A stretch of DNA of 64,000 bases from Cercis canadensis (GCA_003255065.1 QAOA01007971.1:720053-784052); one strand, 5' to 3'; shown: positions 49,850-63,600, counted from the stretch's first letter. Numbers and translations are program-made. The notes: generated from the letters alone by a model not told the origin.

Positions 49850-52800
49850 TCACCTCATGGACAAGCTATTTTCTCATTCATCTTTTCCCAACAAACCCTA
49901 ACTTTCAAAATTCCGATCTCAACATTGACCTCGTATCATCAGATCGGCTTCTCTGCTAATCAGGTTAGCCTTGCAATTCTTCAATTTTCGCTTTTAATTG
50001 ACTTGATTCGGTCTTCTGATTGTTTGATTACGAATTTATGTTTGACACCAGCTTCTAATTCTGTACCTTCTGTTTTGTGCAGCGTCAGTGCTATTTGCGT
50101 ATTTTGTTTGTTTATGTACCAAACAATATATTTTTTGCTCTGAATTGTATCACGGAAGCACAATATTCGCAGATGCATGGTTAATTAATTGAGATCGGAT
50201 TATAGTTTGTTCTAATTGTGAATGGTTTTATTAATAGCAGAAACTTATTTCTTTGAGATTAGGATTTAGTTATAGAGTTGACTTACCAATTACCATAGTA
50301 TACAAAAGATATTCCGAGAGGAACTAACGGAGTTTGGAAATCATTAGACATTTTTCTTATATTTCTTATTCTTAACATACTTTGCAGTGAAGATATAAGT
50401 GTACATATTTTTATTTCTAATTCTGCTGATTTTTGTGATTTTGCAGAATAATGTCTTTCCCGCGAAATTTCCAGGGAGGAGGAGTAGGACACAATTTTCA
50501 TGTTGGTTATTGGGCCACCTTCGAGGGAGACAACTTCAGCAATATCAATAGGAAAAGAAGCAGGCCCAATTGTTATTATAGGAATTATAACAATTACAAT
50601 GACTACCAGGAAAAATTTTGGGTTCATGGTGGCAATTCTAATTTTATGAGGGGAGATCATGCCAATTATGTTAGGCATGATGTTATCCCATCATCTTACA
50701 AAAGGAGAAAGTATTCTGCTTCTACTTGGGAAGATAGTAGACAGAGATACTATCTTCCACCTACCTTCCATGAGAATGCTCCTTCATACTACAGCTTTCC
50801 AGCCCCTCCTACAAGATCCAATGCTGATACCTCTACATCAGCTAAGTGTAAAAATGATGTTTCCAGATTGGAAGATGATGAGCCCACCTTTATGTCAAGG
50901 GATGAGATTGATAGATGCTCTCCGTCAAGAAAAGATGGCATAGATGTACTTCATGAGACGCACTTGCGGTATTCGTATTGTGCCTTCCTTCAGGATCTTG
51001 GAATGCGACTTGAGTTGTAAGATTCACATCATAAATTGTTCATTTACTTTTTCTTGCGCATTTTATGGATTTTTAAAAATATTATTGGTCAAGTGGTTAC
51101 TGGCATGGTACTTTGGATGTAATTCATTACCTGATAGTAATTGGTGTAAGTGTATGACCGTGTCATGTTCCTTTGCAGGCCACAAACTACCATTGGGACG
51201 ACCATGGTTCTTTGCCACCGGTTTTTTGTTCGGCGATCACATGCTTGCCATGACAGATTTGTGAGTTTTTAATTGTTCTGTAGCTCTAATATTTGCTCAA
51301 GATTCTTCCTAAATATATATATATATATATATTTTTTTTTTTCAAGTTGCACCTCTATTCGGACATGCTTGTTATTAATTTTTACCTGTCTCTGCCACAG
51401 TTGATTGCTACAGCTACCCTCTTTCTTGCTGCAAAGTTTGAGGAGACACCACGCCCTTTGAATAATGTATTGCGAGCATCCAGTGAAATCTTACACAAAC
51501 AAGAATTTGCTTTGTTGTCGTATCTGCTTCCTGTTGTGAGTATATATAAAACTACTCTACTTTTCTTCCTTTTTCTTATTACTTTTCCAGTGGGGAAAAG
51601 CTGATCAAGATGAAGCCTTTATCAATTTGTCTTTGTATATGTCCATTAAATTAGTCCTACATTATTGCATTAAATGCCATTGGTTCACATTTTTCATGAC
51701 AATTTATAGCTGATTCAAATAGGTGTTGGCTGTCAAATACAATATTGGCACAAATAGGTTAATATACCTTTTAGGCACTACTAAAATAATTGTCTAACTT
51801 GCGGCTTCAGAATTGGATTCTGGCTTAAATAATATGATAAATTTAATTTTAGTCTTCAATTATGTTGACTTTACTTGTGTTGTTTTGCAGGATTGGTTTG
51901 AGCAATATCGGGAACGGGTGCTTGAGGCTGAGCAGTTGATACTGACTACTCTAAACTTTGAGCTCAATGTGCAGCATCCATATGGGCCTCTTACATCCAT
52001 TCTTGACAAATTAGGTCTATCACAGACGGTTTTGGTGAATCTTGCATTAAACTTGGTCAGCGAAGGGTGAGATATCATTCACAATTTTTTAAAAATTTCA
52101 TTGGATCTTATAACTTCTACGGTTGCAGCATCAATGCTTTGGTTGTTTTACCCATGTTGAGGAGAAAACTAGTCAGTTCTTGTCAAAATTGACCTGATAC
52201 TTATCCTATATACATTCAATCTAGTTTAGCTTCCTTATCTATGTAAAGTTCTGACCTTGTGTCCTCTTCAGGTATCCTTGTTAGGTCTCGACATGCTTGT
52301 TGTTATCTAACACAGTGATTGGACTGAAAAATTTAGTCTAGGAAACAGGATGTGAAATTGGGTGTAAATCTCAAGCAATAGCATGTTCTTGAGGTTTGGA
52401 GATCTAGTGGCCGAGGAAGATACCTTGGCATAGCCCATTCTATTTTTGGTTCAAGATTATGTGTTGATTACTCAATATTTTTCTTCTTTAGAGCAACTGC
52501 TCCCTGTAGTTATTCTGTCATGGGATATTGATTCTTTTGGCATGCATATAATTGCAGGGTCTTCACAAGATTAGCGTGCTGGCATGTATGATATTCTTAG
52601 CTGGCGGATTGATATGCTGTTCATGGAAAGTTTTGTTTTACATCTGAAGTTGAATTGCTGATGTTGCTTTACCCTGAATATGTCCCATCAACTTTTCTTT
52701 GGGCTACCCAATATAGCCACAAGAGTCCTTGTCCAGATTTTATACCTAAGCCTCAATGCTTTTGCAGTTTATGCCAATGACCTTTTACCAAATGGCTGAT

Positions 52801-54062
52801 TTTTGCACAATTTAAAAACATGGGTGGAAAGAAGACCGTGAATTATAAACCATGTTGGTCTGAACCAGTGATCTAACTATCTAAAAAACAACAAAAAGAA
52901 AAAGGAAAAAAAAGGGCACAACCAGGTTTAGAGATTTGAATATGAGCTGAGTTTTGTATAGTCCTGAAACATTTTATGGTCAGACAAATTTTCCGCTGGA
53001 AAAAAGGGAAGATTTTCCACTTGGGTTCATTAACTGATTTGAAGAAAAACTGTGAGGCCTTTCCACTTGTGATGCTGTTTCTTTGTCACTAAACAAAGTC
53101 CAGCTTCTACAGAGCTTTTGTTTTCTCTCTCTTTTTCCTTGAATGAAAGGAACTCTTTGCAATTGAACAAGTCATTGATCTGCAAGAAACCTGTTGTCTG
53201 GGCAGGGATTTTCAGATAAAATCCTTTCTTGTTTCTTTGGTAAAAAATTTTGGGTTTGGTGAGGTATACCGATTTGCCCCCTTGTTTTTTATTGACATGG
53301 AACATTTGGTTACTCACATTTATTATTTTTGCCTCATAATTTCCTCTGTATGTGATATTTTAAATTCTTAATTTAGATGTTGAGCATCTGAGGTCTATTC
53401 TAGTTTTATCTGAGGTCTTAGGGAGTTTAATATCTGGTCCCATTGATGCCCTCTCTTAGTTTCACTGTCTGTAGAAATTGTAATTTGCTGCATCTTTCTC
53501 CATTGAGTTTTTTTACCAAGTTTGCAATGGAAATGGGGACTTCAAGATCTGATTATCATTGGAAATGATAGACGCCTTAGATGCCAAAAAATTACTAGTC
53601 ATTCAATGTCATAGAAAACTGTAAAGAAAATAGTGGAAAACCTTTGAATGTTCCAATGCGCATTGTAAGAGTGTCACTTCCTTTTTCATTAGCAATGACT
53701 TTTAAGTGTGACATTGCTGTGGGTTTCAATCTTAATAGGTGGATAATTGTTGTACATCCTTTCCATAAGGTCTTTTTTGTGTCTGTACCTAGGCTGCAGC
53801 CAACTATTTATGAGTTTCAAAAACTAAGTGGGGAGGTATTTGGTTATATGTACATATTGTCTTTGAATTAGATGTCCTAGAGCCTAGATACTTGACTATA
53901 TCAATTAATGGATTCTTTCTTTCAAGATATTTCTAGTTTGCTCAATTTAAGTCATTATTTTAAATATCTGGTTCAATGTGTGTATTAACTTTGCAGGGAA
54001 TGCATACTGTCTTTTTCTTTTTGGTCTGAGGTTTATGTCTCAAAAAAAAAAAAAAAAAAAAN

Positions 54063-54105
<43 letters not shown>

Positions 54106-54715
54106 CCTAAATCATGTTGTGTTATTCTTGTAAACTAAATTGAATCATTTTCCTCCGCATTTCATTCTTCAAGACATCATTTGATAACTAGATGTTGCCT
54201 TCACCGTCATTATTGGCACTTTTACCAGTCTGTAGTATACTGTACTGATAGTATGAGGTTTGGCATGAAATTCCAGGAAGTTAGGTATGCAGCCAATGTG
54301 TTTTCTATTTTGTTAAAAACTAATATTCATGCAACAGTATTGAGTTCCAATGTTGGTTTGTTGCAATATTTTTCCAAATCATATCATAATATATGTTGTC
54401 TTCATCTTCATTGCCATCTTCTTGAACTATCACTACTGGCAAAGCGGGTATCCTTTTTCATTGATGGCCTGCTAAACTTGAAGGGGTGACACATAAAGGG
54501 AAGCTTGCCTATTTATGGGCTAAATATGCTGAAATTTACAAATTATTGTAAGCTATGTTCGTTCTAGGGGTTGATGAGGACTCCATTTTCTTTTTCTCCC
54601 CTTCTCTGCAGAAGGGCTGTGAAATTATAATTTTGTTGATGTCTATCCAGTGTTCACAAAGAAAAGAAAGGGAGTGTCTGAAAAAGAGGAAGTTCTTATT
54701 GTCTATTCTTGCTAA

Positions 54716-54748
<33 letters not shown>

Positions 54749-56540
54749 NACACACATACAAAAAGAAAAAAAAAATGGGGAAGGTTGGTATGTCATACGA
54801 GACCTGTAATTTAGTGGGTTCTGAGCAGCCTAACTACCTTCTTTTAAGAAGAAAGTAGTGGCTTATGATCAGACAAGCTGACAGTAGTCCACTTAGGCAA
54901 AGGATAATTACCTGCAAAATTGGCTCTACTAGAAAAGAAGTGCTAAGCATTGAGTTTCTAGTGTCTTTCATGTATGTCCACTTAACTGTCTGCAAGGCTG
55001 CTGGTAATTAAGAAGTAAGTTGGTGTATCCAGCACTCGGTGCAAGTTTGTTCTAAATTGTCATCAGGCTTTCTGCTTCTTCTTCCTTTTTTTTCCCACTT
55101 ATTTGGTGGGGGAGGGGGAGCGGGGAGGAATTATTTAGAAGTTATTTTCCTTTTTCTAAAGTTTTCTTATAAAGCTTATTTTGGTTACATGATGGCATGG
55201 AGGTTCAAACCCAAGACCTCCTGCAAACTAGCTAAAACCCTCACCATTAGACCACACTTAGTGGCCTTTTTCCCCCCCTTTTAAAGCTGATAATTATGTA
55301 ATGATGCTTATCATTTCAATTTATTCCTGCAATATGGATATTGAAGAGGCTTTTGGGAGGTATCTTGTAGTGTGGATTACATGCATACTTCATGAGCATT
55401 CAGATTGCATGTTAGCAAAGCCAGTCTGGGTCAAAATGTTGAGCAGAAGATGTGGCATTAGCTTTGAAAGATTCAATTGTTTGCAATGGGCGGCTCTTCC
55501 TGTATGATTTCTCATTTTAATTGCATGTTTCTGGAGTTAAAAGCCCCCACAGCACAGTTGGGCGTGGAAGTCTGATTAATTCTCTAAATGAGTGTAAACG
55601 TAATGCTATAGTTTGGTACTCTATCAGCAGTCCTGCAGAGATTCTTGGAATAATATTCTTCCTGAGTTGCTGGATTTCTAGTTGGTAAGGAAAAGATAAT
55701 AAATTTGTGTTTTCCACTTGGTATGAATGTTTGATTCTGTTTGTATTATTTAGTTTATATTATTCAACATTTTAGTAGCTGTGATGATCTCTGTCATGGT
55801 GGGACTATATGCTAAGTTGTTCAAGAATCTGCCTCTGTTAATGTTGCCCTGGATGGTTAGTTTGACTATTTATATATATATATCTCCTGCTGAGCAATGC
55901 TCGTGGCTATCTATTATATGGTCTTTTGGAGCTGAAAAGTGTTTTATTTTGTAGGCTTCGTAGTTCTCTATGGCTTCAGTTTAAACCCCATCATATTGCT
56001 GCTGGAGCTGCCTATCTTGCTGCCAAGTTTTTGAAGATGGATCTTGCTGCTTATCAGAATATCTGGCAGGAATTCCAGACAACACCTTCCATTCTTCATG
56101 GTACTCCATAAACTATTCCTTTATTATTGTTGTTATTTTTTTAAGCAACAATAGGGGAATTATCCGGTCCGGAGATGGTTGGTTCACTAGCAAGGATATT
56201 TGCAATGTACTTTGGTTTTGTAGATTGAAATTTTCAGATCTTCATGGATTGAATTCATGGTTATTAAGTTTCTAGAGTTATAGCTGAGATTTAATTCAAT
56301 TGGGCAAATCTTTATGGGTCAATCTTAGATTTCAATTTAGACAGTATCTCTTAATTTTGTTTTGCTTTGGCATAGTCATGTGAAAACTGACATTAGCACC
56401 CAATTTTATCTTCAAATTATTGGACGTTTGTATTTTGAGCTTTTATATTTTGAATTCTTCTTTTTTAGTTACTAATAATAACCTTGTCATTTTGTTGCAG
56501 ATGTCACACGGCAATTAATGGAGCTCTTCTGAAAGTGTGA
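49850..56540 (+). CDS. Cyclin T-like protein (CYCT1 family)
   Basis: Regulatory subunit type that pairs with CDK9/CDKC kinases to phosphorylate RNA polymerase II. A non-coding first exon (about 49850-49963) is spliced to 50447. CDS: 50451-51016, 51179-51260, 51401-51535, 51891-52066, 55955-56100, 56501-56532, all GT-AG, giving 378 residues. Residues 1 to about 150 are low-complexity, rich in Asn, Tyr, Arg and Ser. The cyclin box starts at [17 protein letters not shown] and continues through [51 protein letters not shown] and [20 protein letters not shown], ending in QLMELF. There is no long C-terminal region after the second cyclin fold, so it is shorter than most CYCT1 proteins. Intron five (52067-55954) is 3.9 kb and holds the poly-A and poly-C tracts with Ns at 54062 and 54749. 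Which CYCT subtype it is I cannot say. Confidence 0.9.
54042..54099. repeat. Poly-A tract with assembly N at 54062
   Basis: About 57 A residues interrupted by an N, in a cyclin intron; true length unresolved. Confidence 0.9.
54718..54749. repeat. Poly-C tract ending in assembly N
   Basis: About 31 consecutive C residues ending at the N at 54749. A C run of this length is rare in AT-rich plant DNA and is probably a sequencing or assembly artefact. Confidence 0.8.
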
Positions 56541-57109
56541 AAGAACATGGTTATAGTAACCTACCATGTGCACAGTTCAGTATATAGTCAAGTCAACCAT
56601 TTCAGAAATTTGAAGAAAATAGATATCAGTTGTGTTTAGGTTTTAGTTGGATCCATAACTTAGTACTTTACAGATTGAGGGGGTGTCATTTGAATGGTTA
56701 CCAGGACCATTATAGAGGTTTTATAAAGAGTCATCATTGATTACACACAGATATTGTCTACCGTGTTTTTCAGCATTTCAACTTCTCAATGAATATGAAA
56801 TGGTGTCATGTATACAAATCTAAATCCTGCGTTATGAAATCAAATGACACTGCCAGAATGCAATTACTATAGGTTTATGTTGCACGGATACGGTATTTTA
56901 CCTGTTAGATAAGATATGGTTACCAAGATATGGCAATAATTAAAAATGTAAAGTGTATGATATAAAATGTTCACAAATTTAATATATATTTGTGTACATA
57001 TTGTATATATCCTTGGTGTCTGAAATTCAAAAAATAATATTTTTATTTAGTATAGGAAATACAGAAACAGAACTTTATTCATGTAATAGAACAAAACAAA
57101 ACAACGATA

Positions 57110-57280
57110 TGGATTAAGCTAGGGGTTTGGTTTACACCCAAAATTGACCACCAAACCAATCAAACTATCTCGGTTCAGTTCGGTTACATGAATTTCTGGT
57201 TTCAAAACTGAACCAAACAGAACCAGCCAAACTCGGCTTGGTTCGGTTCGGTTGATTGGTTTTTGCCTCCCTTTGCAGAA
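57110..57280. repeat. hAT subterminal region with GGTTCGG-type repeats
   Basis: Starts near CTAGGGGTTTGGTTTACACC and contains repeated CGGTTCAGTTCGGTT / CTTGGTTCGGTTCGG words with inverted AACCAAAC forms. Such sequences lie next to the ends of many plant hAT elements. The matching opposite end may be the AACCAAAC-rich stretch at about 60958-60995. Confidence 0.55.
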
Positions 57281-57763
57281 CTTATTTTTTCTCCTAAATA
57301 CAACAAGACAGCCACAAACCTAAAAGCTCACATAGAAGGAAACCGAAGCCCACATAATCACATTAGCTAATATAGTGATTAAAAAAATACAAACTCTTGC
57401 CATATCAGCAAATCAGCAAAAAAAAAAAATACAAACACATCAGCAAATCACTAGTATGGTCTAAGAAGATAAATAACAAATCAGCAAATAACCTAAGAAG
57501 ATAAACAACATATAATCTAGCAAGTTTTTCCAATGCATAGAAAACTTCTACACCAGACCAAGGCACCACCACCAATCATCTATCAATCCAATTGCTACTA
57601 CAAAAAGCCAGTATCCCTTTATTAGATAAACTTTGATAACATGAAAAAAAAAAAAAAACAAAGTCTATCAAAAATAGAAATAAAATTTACCCATTGAGGT
57701 TGACAGAACACAAATATTTTATGAATCATTGTCTTTATTGGTGACAATTGTTGACATCTCTAA

Positions 57764-59700
57764 CTAAATTATCATAGAAAAAAATATATAAAAACCAAAT
57801 GTAAGTCTAAGAGAATTATCTAATTTAATTTGTTCTATCTCATTCATTTGTCTGCGAAGATCTATTAGCTTTTTAGGGGATCTTAGCCAATTCTGAGCAC
57901 AAACTAAAGCCTCAATAGTTGTAGGCAATAATGAACTCCGAAATTGGTCTAGAACACTATCCCCAGTACTGAATGTTGATTCAGAGGACCCTGTTGATAC
58001 AGGAATAGGTAAAATATCCTTAGCAATATAGGATAAAACATAGTATTTAGCTTTCTTCCCTTTCCACCATTTAAGGATATCAAACCCGTAAAATTGTTCT
58101 TCAACATCATCATCTAAGTACCTCTCCAATTCAAATTTCCTCACATCTTTTTGTTTTTTTCGCCTTTTCATCTAGAACTCCAATGACCAACTAGCATCTT
58201 CATCACCACTTCCTTGAGAGATCAATTCCATAATACTACTAGACTCATTTTCATCATCGGGGATAGGATGCAAACTTGAATAAGTTTCAAATAGCCTATG
58301 CAAAACATGCTTTAATTTCTCTATCATCTGAACCCCTCATTCTCTATCATACATTTTTTCAAAACAAAAATCCACAAATTTCAGATTATATCTTGGATCA
58401 AGCACCACAGCCACAAACAAAAAATAATTCATGTTATCCCTACCATCCCAATACTTATCAAATTTTCTTTTCATTGATTTAGCCATAGACTTCAACACAA
58501 TATCACCACCTTTCATCCCTTTTTGCAAGGTTTGGTGGATTTCACATAATTTTTGAAAAAATGCATTTGATGTAACATGCAAGGAGCCAAACAAATTTAG
58601 TGTAACATCATAAAAAATCTTCAAAAACTTGATAAACACACGTGCATGTACCCAATCATCTGACTTGGAGGACAATCATTACTAAAAGAAAGAATATAAT
58701 GAGAATCATCATCCTCAAGGTGTGCAAAAGCCTTTTCAAATTTTTCAACAGATTCTAACATTAGATAAGTTGAGTTCCATCTTGTAGGACAGTCAAGACA
58801 AATAAAACGCTTACATTCTATATTTGTAAAATGAATTGCTTGCTTAAAAACAATCATTCTAACAGGAGATGCCTTCACATACTTAATTGCTGCCCTAATT
58901 CTAGCAATTGAAGGGTCTATCTCTTTTAAACCTTCACTAACAATGAGATTTAAAATATGGGCAGAACACCTCAAATGCATAAATTCTCCTTTCAAGATAG
59001 TCTCATTCCAATCATTTAACCTCCTAACCAAATAAGCAAGGGCAACACTATTTGAACTAGCATTATCTACGGTTATAGTTCAAACCTTAGAAATGCCTCA
59101 ATCCTTAATTGTCCTTTCTAGAGCTTTTTCTATTGTATCCCCTTTATGGTCAGAAATTTGAGAGAATGACAATATCTTCTTATTTAGATCCCAATCATCC
59201 CCAATGTAATGCGCAGTCACACACATATAATTGAAGTTTTGAATGGAAGTCCAAGCGTCAGTCATAAAGCAAACCATTTGACAAGTAGAAGACAAATAAT
59301 TTTTCAGTTTTTGCCTCTCATTCAAATACAATTTCATGCAATCTTTAGCAACAATTACCCTTGAAGGAATAACTTGAAACTTTGGCTATGCTACATGTAT
59401 AAAGCTTCTAAAACATTAATTCTCCACAAACTTAAATGACAATTCATCCACACATATCATCTTAGCAAGTGCTAATCTACATTCTTCTTGGCTAAAAGTG
59501 TGCAACTTCATTGTCTTCTCATTCCCCTCATCTTCCAGTTTAGACACATACCAATATCTCTTTGTTTCTTATCAACAATTATATTAGTAGGAGTTTTTGG
59601 ACAAACTTTCAAGTGAGCCCTCATGGATTAAGTGCTACCTCGGTGCTTTCTTGGCTGCCCTCAATTTCCATTTTGATGCCATCATCTAGTGTAAGAGCGC
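57764..59700 (-). mobile_element. Decayed hAT-superfamily transposase (RICESLEEPER-like)
   Basis: Reading on the minus strand, ordered pieces of one transposase are present. Near 59700-59340 is a degenerate N-terminal part. 59337-59098 has CFMTDAWTSIQNFNYMCVTA (the catalytic-core Asp region). 59031-58680 has MHLRCSAHILNLIVSEGL and CPTRWNSTYLMLE, the classic hAT His/Trp motifs. 58675-58337 includes MNYFLFVAVVLDPRYNLKFV. 58171-57764 has the C-terminal dimerisation part, with STGSSESTFSTGDSVLDQFR and LVCAQNWLRS. At least four stops or frame changes separate the pieces, so it is inactive. The enclosing element may span about 57.1-61.0 kb. Confidence 0.88.
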
Positions 59701-59709
59701 TTCCAACAA

Positions 59710-61015
59710 AACAAATTGCACAAAACAAATCACAATAAGAACCTAAGAAGCTTGCTAGGAAACAGAAAGTCATGGCTATTTACATCACCTATTTAATAAA
59801 AAATTTCTCAAGATTATCTAATCACTTGGTGAATGAGAATTTACATGGCTACGCTCAATATTGACTTTCATTTTAGTTCATAGCATATACTTAAAAAGGC
59901 ATATCATGTGAAATTGGACAACACATAATGGAATTAAATTCCATTATTGCTCATCAAAATCATGCAAGTCATGAAAATCCAGCAAGGCAGCAAGTCATCA
60001 AAAGACCATTCAAGTATGAAATACAATTTGATGAAGATTGTAACAGAACATCAACTACACGAAGCACACATTGGAACTATTAAAAATAATTGTTTAATTC
60101 AAATGGTTGAAGAAATAAAACCACAATCGATTATGTGACTGAGCATTCCAAACAATTTTGAAATTACAAAACTTTAAAGCTAGAAATACTTAGAAAAAAC
60201 TCTAAAAGGCATATTACACACACAAACTAATTTCTATATCCAAAAATTAGAAAACTGTTTCAATTGTTTTAGCATGACAAAATTAGAACATAACATCTAG
60301 ACAAGACTAGACACTGAGTGAATAAAATCCAAATGCAGTGCATCTTTATCTTTTTATGCAGAAAGAAAAAAGGTAGTTTAGATTTGCTTGATTTATTAAA
60401 GCAATTCAAAAATGTCCACCTTCTAGATGCCATATATTTGGACTAGTAGTACTTGAGACTAGAGACCCGTCTTCTTATTTTTGTTTTCTTTTGTTTTTTT
60501 GTTTTCTCATACCTCTATGCCTCTGTATTAAATTTTATTTAGCATTGTGTGACAATTTTCAAATATGCAAACTTGCTTGCAACCCAGCAATGTCTTCCCC
60601 AAAGCCGAATCCAAACATGGTAAAACACTAATCTTTTTATTTTTATTTTTATTTTAATCCAATATCATCAAGTTGTTTCGTTGTGTTTCCTATTGTTCAA
60701 ACATTAATCCAGTTAATCTCAGCATTTGAATAACTTTACTTGCTCTGTAGCTCTAGCTTGATTACGTTTAGCTTGCTTATTATCTTCTTTTTATAGAGAA
60801 GTTTGAATCATATTTCAATCTCAAAAGGCCTCCCTTTAATCAGTCACCTCTAAAAATAATAGGCCATGTTGGGTAACTCAAAGCAGCCTTCTTGGTACAT
60901 GCAAATCGAGGTGCCTAAATTTTCCAGTTAAAAAAAAATAAAAATCATGTAGCTGCGAAACTGAACTAAGCCAAAACCAAACCAAAAACCAAAAATTCAC
61001 ATGGGTTCGGGAGAG
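59710..61015. other. Probable remaining 5' part of the hAT element and flank
   Basis: No gene. The AACCAAACC-rich words at 60958-60995 mirror the subterminal repeats at 57.1-57.3 kb and may mark the other end of the element. No clean terminal inverted repeat or target duplication was found. Confidence 0.4.
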
Positions 61016-61029
61016 GATATCAGAGGCTC

Positions 61030-61090
61030 AGAGCGGCAGAGGCAGTAACAGTAACAGTAACAGAAACAGAAACAGAAACAGAACCAGACA
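61030..61090. repeat. (AACAGT)n/(AACAGA)n hexanucleotide microsatellite
   Basis: Consecutive AACAGT and AACAGA hexamers, then ACAGAC words. Confidence 0.9.
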
Positions 61091-61195
61091 GACATAGAAA
61101 CAGAAATGCACAACTGAACTCAGAAGCATAACTCACCAGACAGACAGAGCCATTCTTGGGGTGTTTAATAAATAAATACAATGAAATTAGAACAT

Positions 61196-61605
61196 TGAAT
61201 TGATGGGAGATCATCTTTGCTAACATCCATTTACTCTGTCTAATACTAATAGGCTTTTGACGTGATTATATAAATGGTATGTTGCTTTCAAGTCATCAAG
61301 CTAATTTAATGTGAACTTAATTAACAAAAAAAAATAAAAAATTCCATGGCTTATGCTTTTTTCTTTCTAAGCAAATTAAAACATGATTCATTGTTGTGAA
61401 ATNTGAATTAATGGGAGATCATCTTTGCTAACATCCATTTACTCTGTCTATTACTAATAGGCTTTTGACGTGATTATATAAATGGTATGTTGCTTTCAAG
61501 TCATCAAGCTAATTTCATGTGAACTTAATTAACAAAAAAAAAAATTCCATGGCTTATGCTTTTTTCTTTCTAAGCAAATTAAAACATGATTCATTGTTGT
61601 GAAAT
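61196..61605. repeat. Duplicated contig ends flanking N at 61403
   Basis: 61196-61402 and 61404-61605 are the same sequence with a few substitutions and one 5-bp indel in an A-run. Intergenic. Confidence 0.9.
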
Positions 61606-61609
61606 TTAA

Positions 61610-63590
61610 TGGAGCATAACTTATGTGAAAAATTAAGAAAAATGCTATTTATATACTTTAAATTTGTACCATTTTATATATTACGAGTCTCAATTTAGTT
61701 TACACATTATAATTTTAACTAGACTTACTCAATTTTTTTTTTCTAAAGTCTATAATGTATAAAATAATATGAATTTATGGTGTATAACTATTACTTCTCA
61801 AAATTAATTAGTGAACAATTCTATTGCCTCTAAGCACAAACACGCACCTTAATTTTTGTGAATCTTAATGAAGTGCAACCTCCATTAAACCCCCCTAATA
61901 ATTCATAAAATCCGTTTTTCAAGAACCTTTAGCCTTTCGGTACCTCGAATTTCTTCATGCTTTTTTCTATTTCTACAATTCACAGAACCATCATAAGATG
62001 GTGCACTTTCAGTTTTCAAGTAAATGAAAACCATTCCGTAACCCAAAACTTGGTTTGGCTCTCCTAGGAGAGCGAAGTAGCAATTTCTCATGTTGCTTCT
62101 TTGGAAATTGCCATTATCTAGTATCTAGAGTCCTAGCCGTACTATGATTCTTTTGTTTATAATTATGATGATCATAAACCGAGTTTTGGAAAATGTAATC
62201 AGACGACCCCTATGCTCATTCTTTAATGCCACCATTTTCTAGCCAAAATAAAGTAAACGTTGTTCGTAATTACTTCATGCTAACTAGTTTTAGTGAAATA
62301 TCATAAAGTTTTAGTAAACTTAATTGAATTCAGATGGCATCAAGCATGTATCAACAAACGCTTGGTTCTACTGATAGTAAATTGAATCTTAGGCATGCGC
62401 CATTAGTTGTGATCAAGAGTTTGAGGTTTAGTGAGAGCATTGTTAGGAGATGAGAAATCGTAATTGCTCTAATCATCGAATGAGATTAGTCTCACGTCCA
62501 ATTGAGTAAAGTAAGAATATTTATAGTATTAACCAAAAAATATGGCATTAATCATGTAGGTATGAAGTACGAAACTTACACTCCCCTTGTCTCGCCCCTT
62601 TTAAAAAAGTGTTAAAGGTATACCGTCAATCTAAATTATTAGATTGAAGTTTTAGTGATGTTATACAAAATTTTAATCAATTTAATTAATTAAATTCATA
62701 TACTATTAAATATGAAAGTGTAAAAGATTATGTGACAATAAAAAAAAGAAAAAAAAAGTGAAGTGACATTAGCATAACTCTCAATGTTTATTATCAGTGT
62801 TTCTTGTTGGGGTAGTATGAACTTTTTCATGATTTTAAATATTAATTAATTAGAAGCCATGCATAAATGGCATTGATGAGATCCTAACTAAAATATAAAT
62901 GATCTCTAATCTTTCTTGTCAACAAAGCATCATAAGCACAAGTAATGCCACGGATACTCCGGTGTAAGCATATGCTCCATTTGGTTTCGATCCAAATCAT
63001 CTGACAAACAACTGAGTAAGAGAGAGAGAGAGAGAAAGACAGTAAGAAGAAGAATCTGGCAAAGAAGGTAAACCTAATCTTGATTAATTAATGCAAATCA
63101 AGCTGTTGTGCAGTAATCATTCATAAAATCTACATCTTTTAGGGCCAAATTGAGGTCTGTGAAAATTATTGGTGTGTTTGAGAATGTACAACTGTGGTAT
63201 GAGTCATCAACACTGCTAACACTAATTGCAACACTGCGTCAAACTTGCAAAGTAGACTACTTTCATATAAAATATGAACCTGCCCTTTCCTCACCCATGA
63301 TTCTTATTCATGCTCCTCCTTTCACGTTTAAACCACGTGACACCTAATCACACAATTCCACAACACATGACCCATTCACTTCCTAACGTTTCACAAACTC
63401 CACCTATCCCATGTGACCCTTTTCACTCTTCACAGCTCAGTAATGCTCTTAACCAATTTTTAGATATATAAATAAATTTGTAAAAATATACAATTAGCTG
63501 AGTAGAGTAATGATTTTTTGTTATTCAAAATTAATAAAAAAAAAATTAGATTTCAATTTTTCATGTTTTGTATATGCATAGTTGCATACA
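61610..63590. other. Intergenic DNA
   Basis: AT-rich. A minus-strand open frame at 61903-62091 has no recognisable motif. A short (GA)n lies at about 63020-63034. No gene is supported. Confidence 0.45.
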
Positions 63591-63600
63591 TAATTTTTTT

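Noticed and set aside
54536-54809. Open frames with runs of Gly or Pro
   Set aside because: They are the poly-C tract and N at 54718-54749 read in frame.
55195-55265. GGTTCAAACCC-like B-box resembling a SINE or tRNA relic
   Set aside because: No A-box, cloverleaf or 3' tail could be matched, so not reported as a feature.
61903-62091. Minus-strand 62-codon open frame
   Set aside because: No motif, splice partner or recognised homologue; surrounded by non-coding AT-rich DNA.
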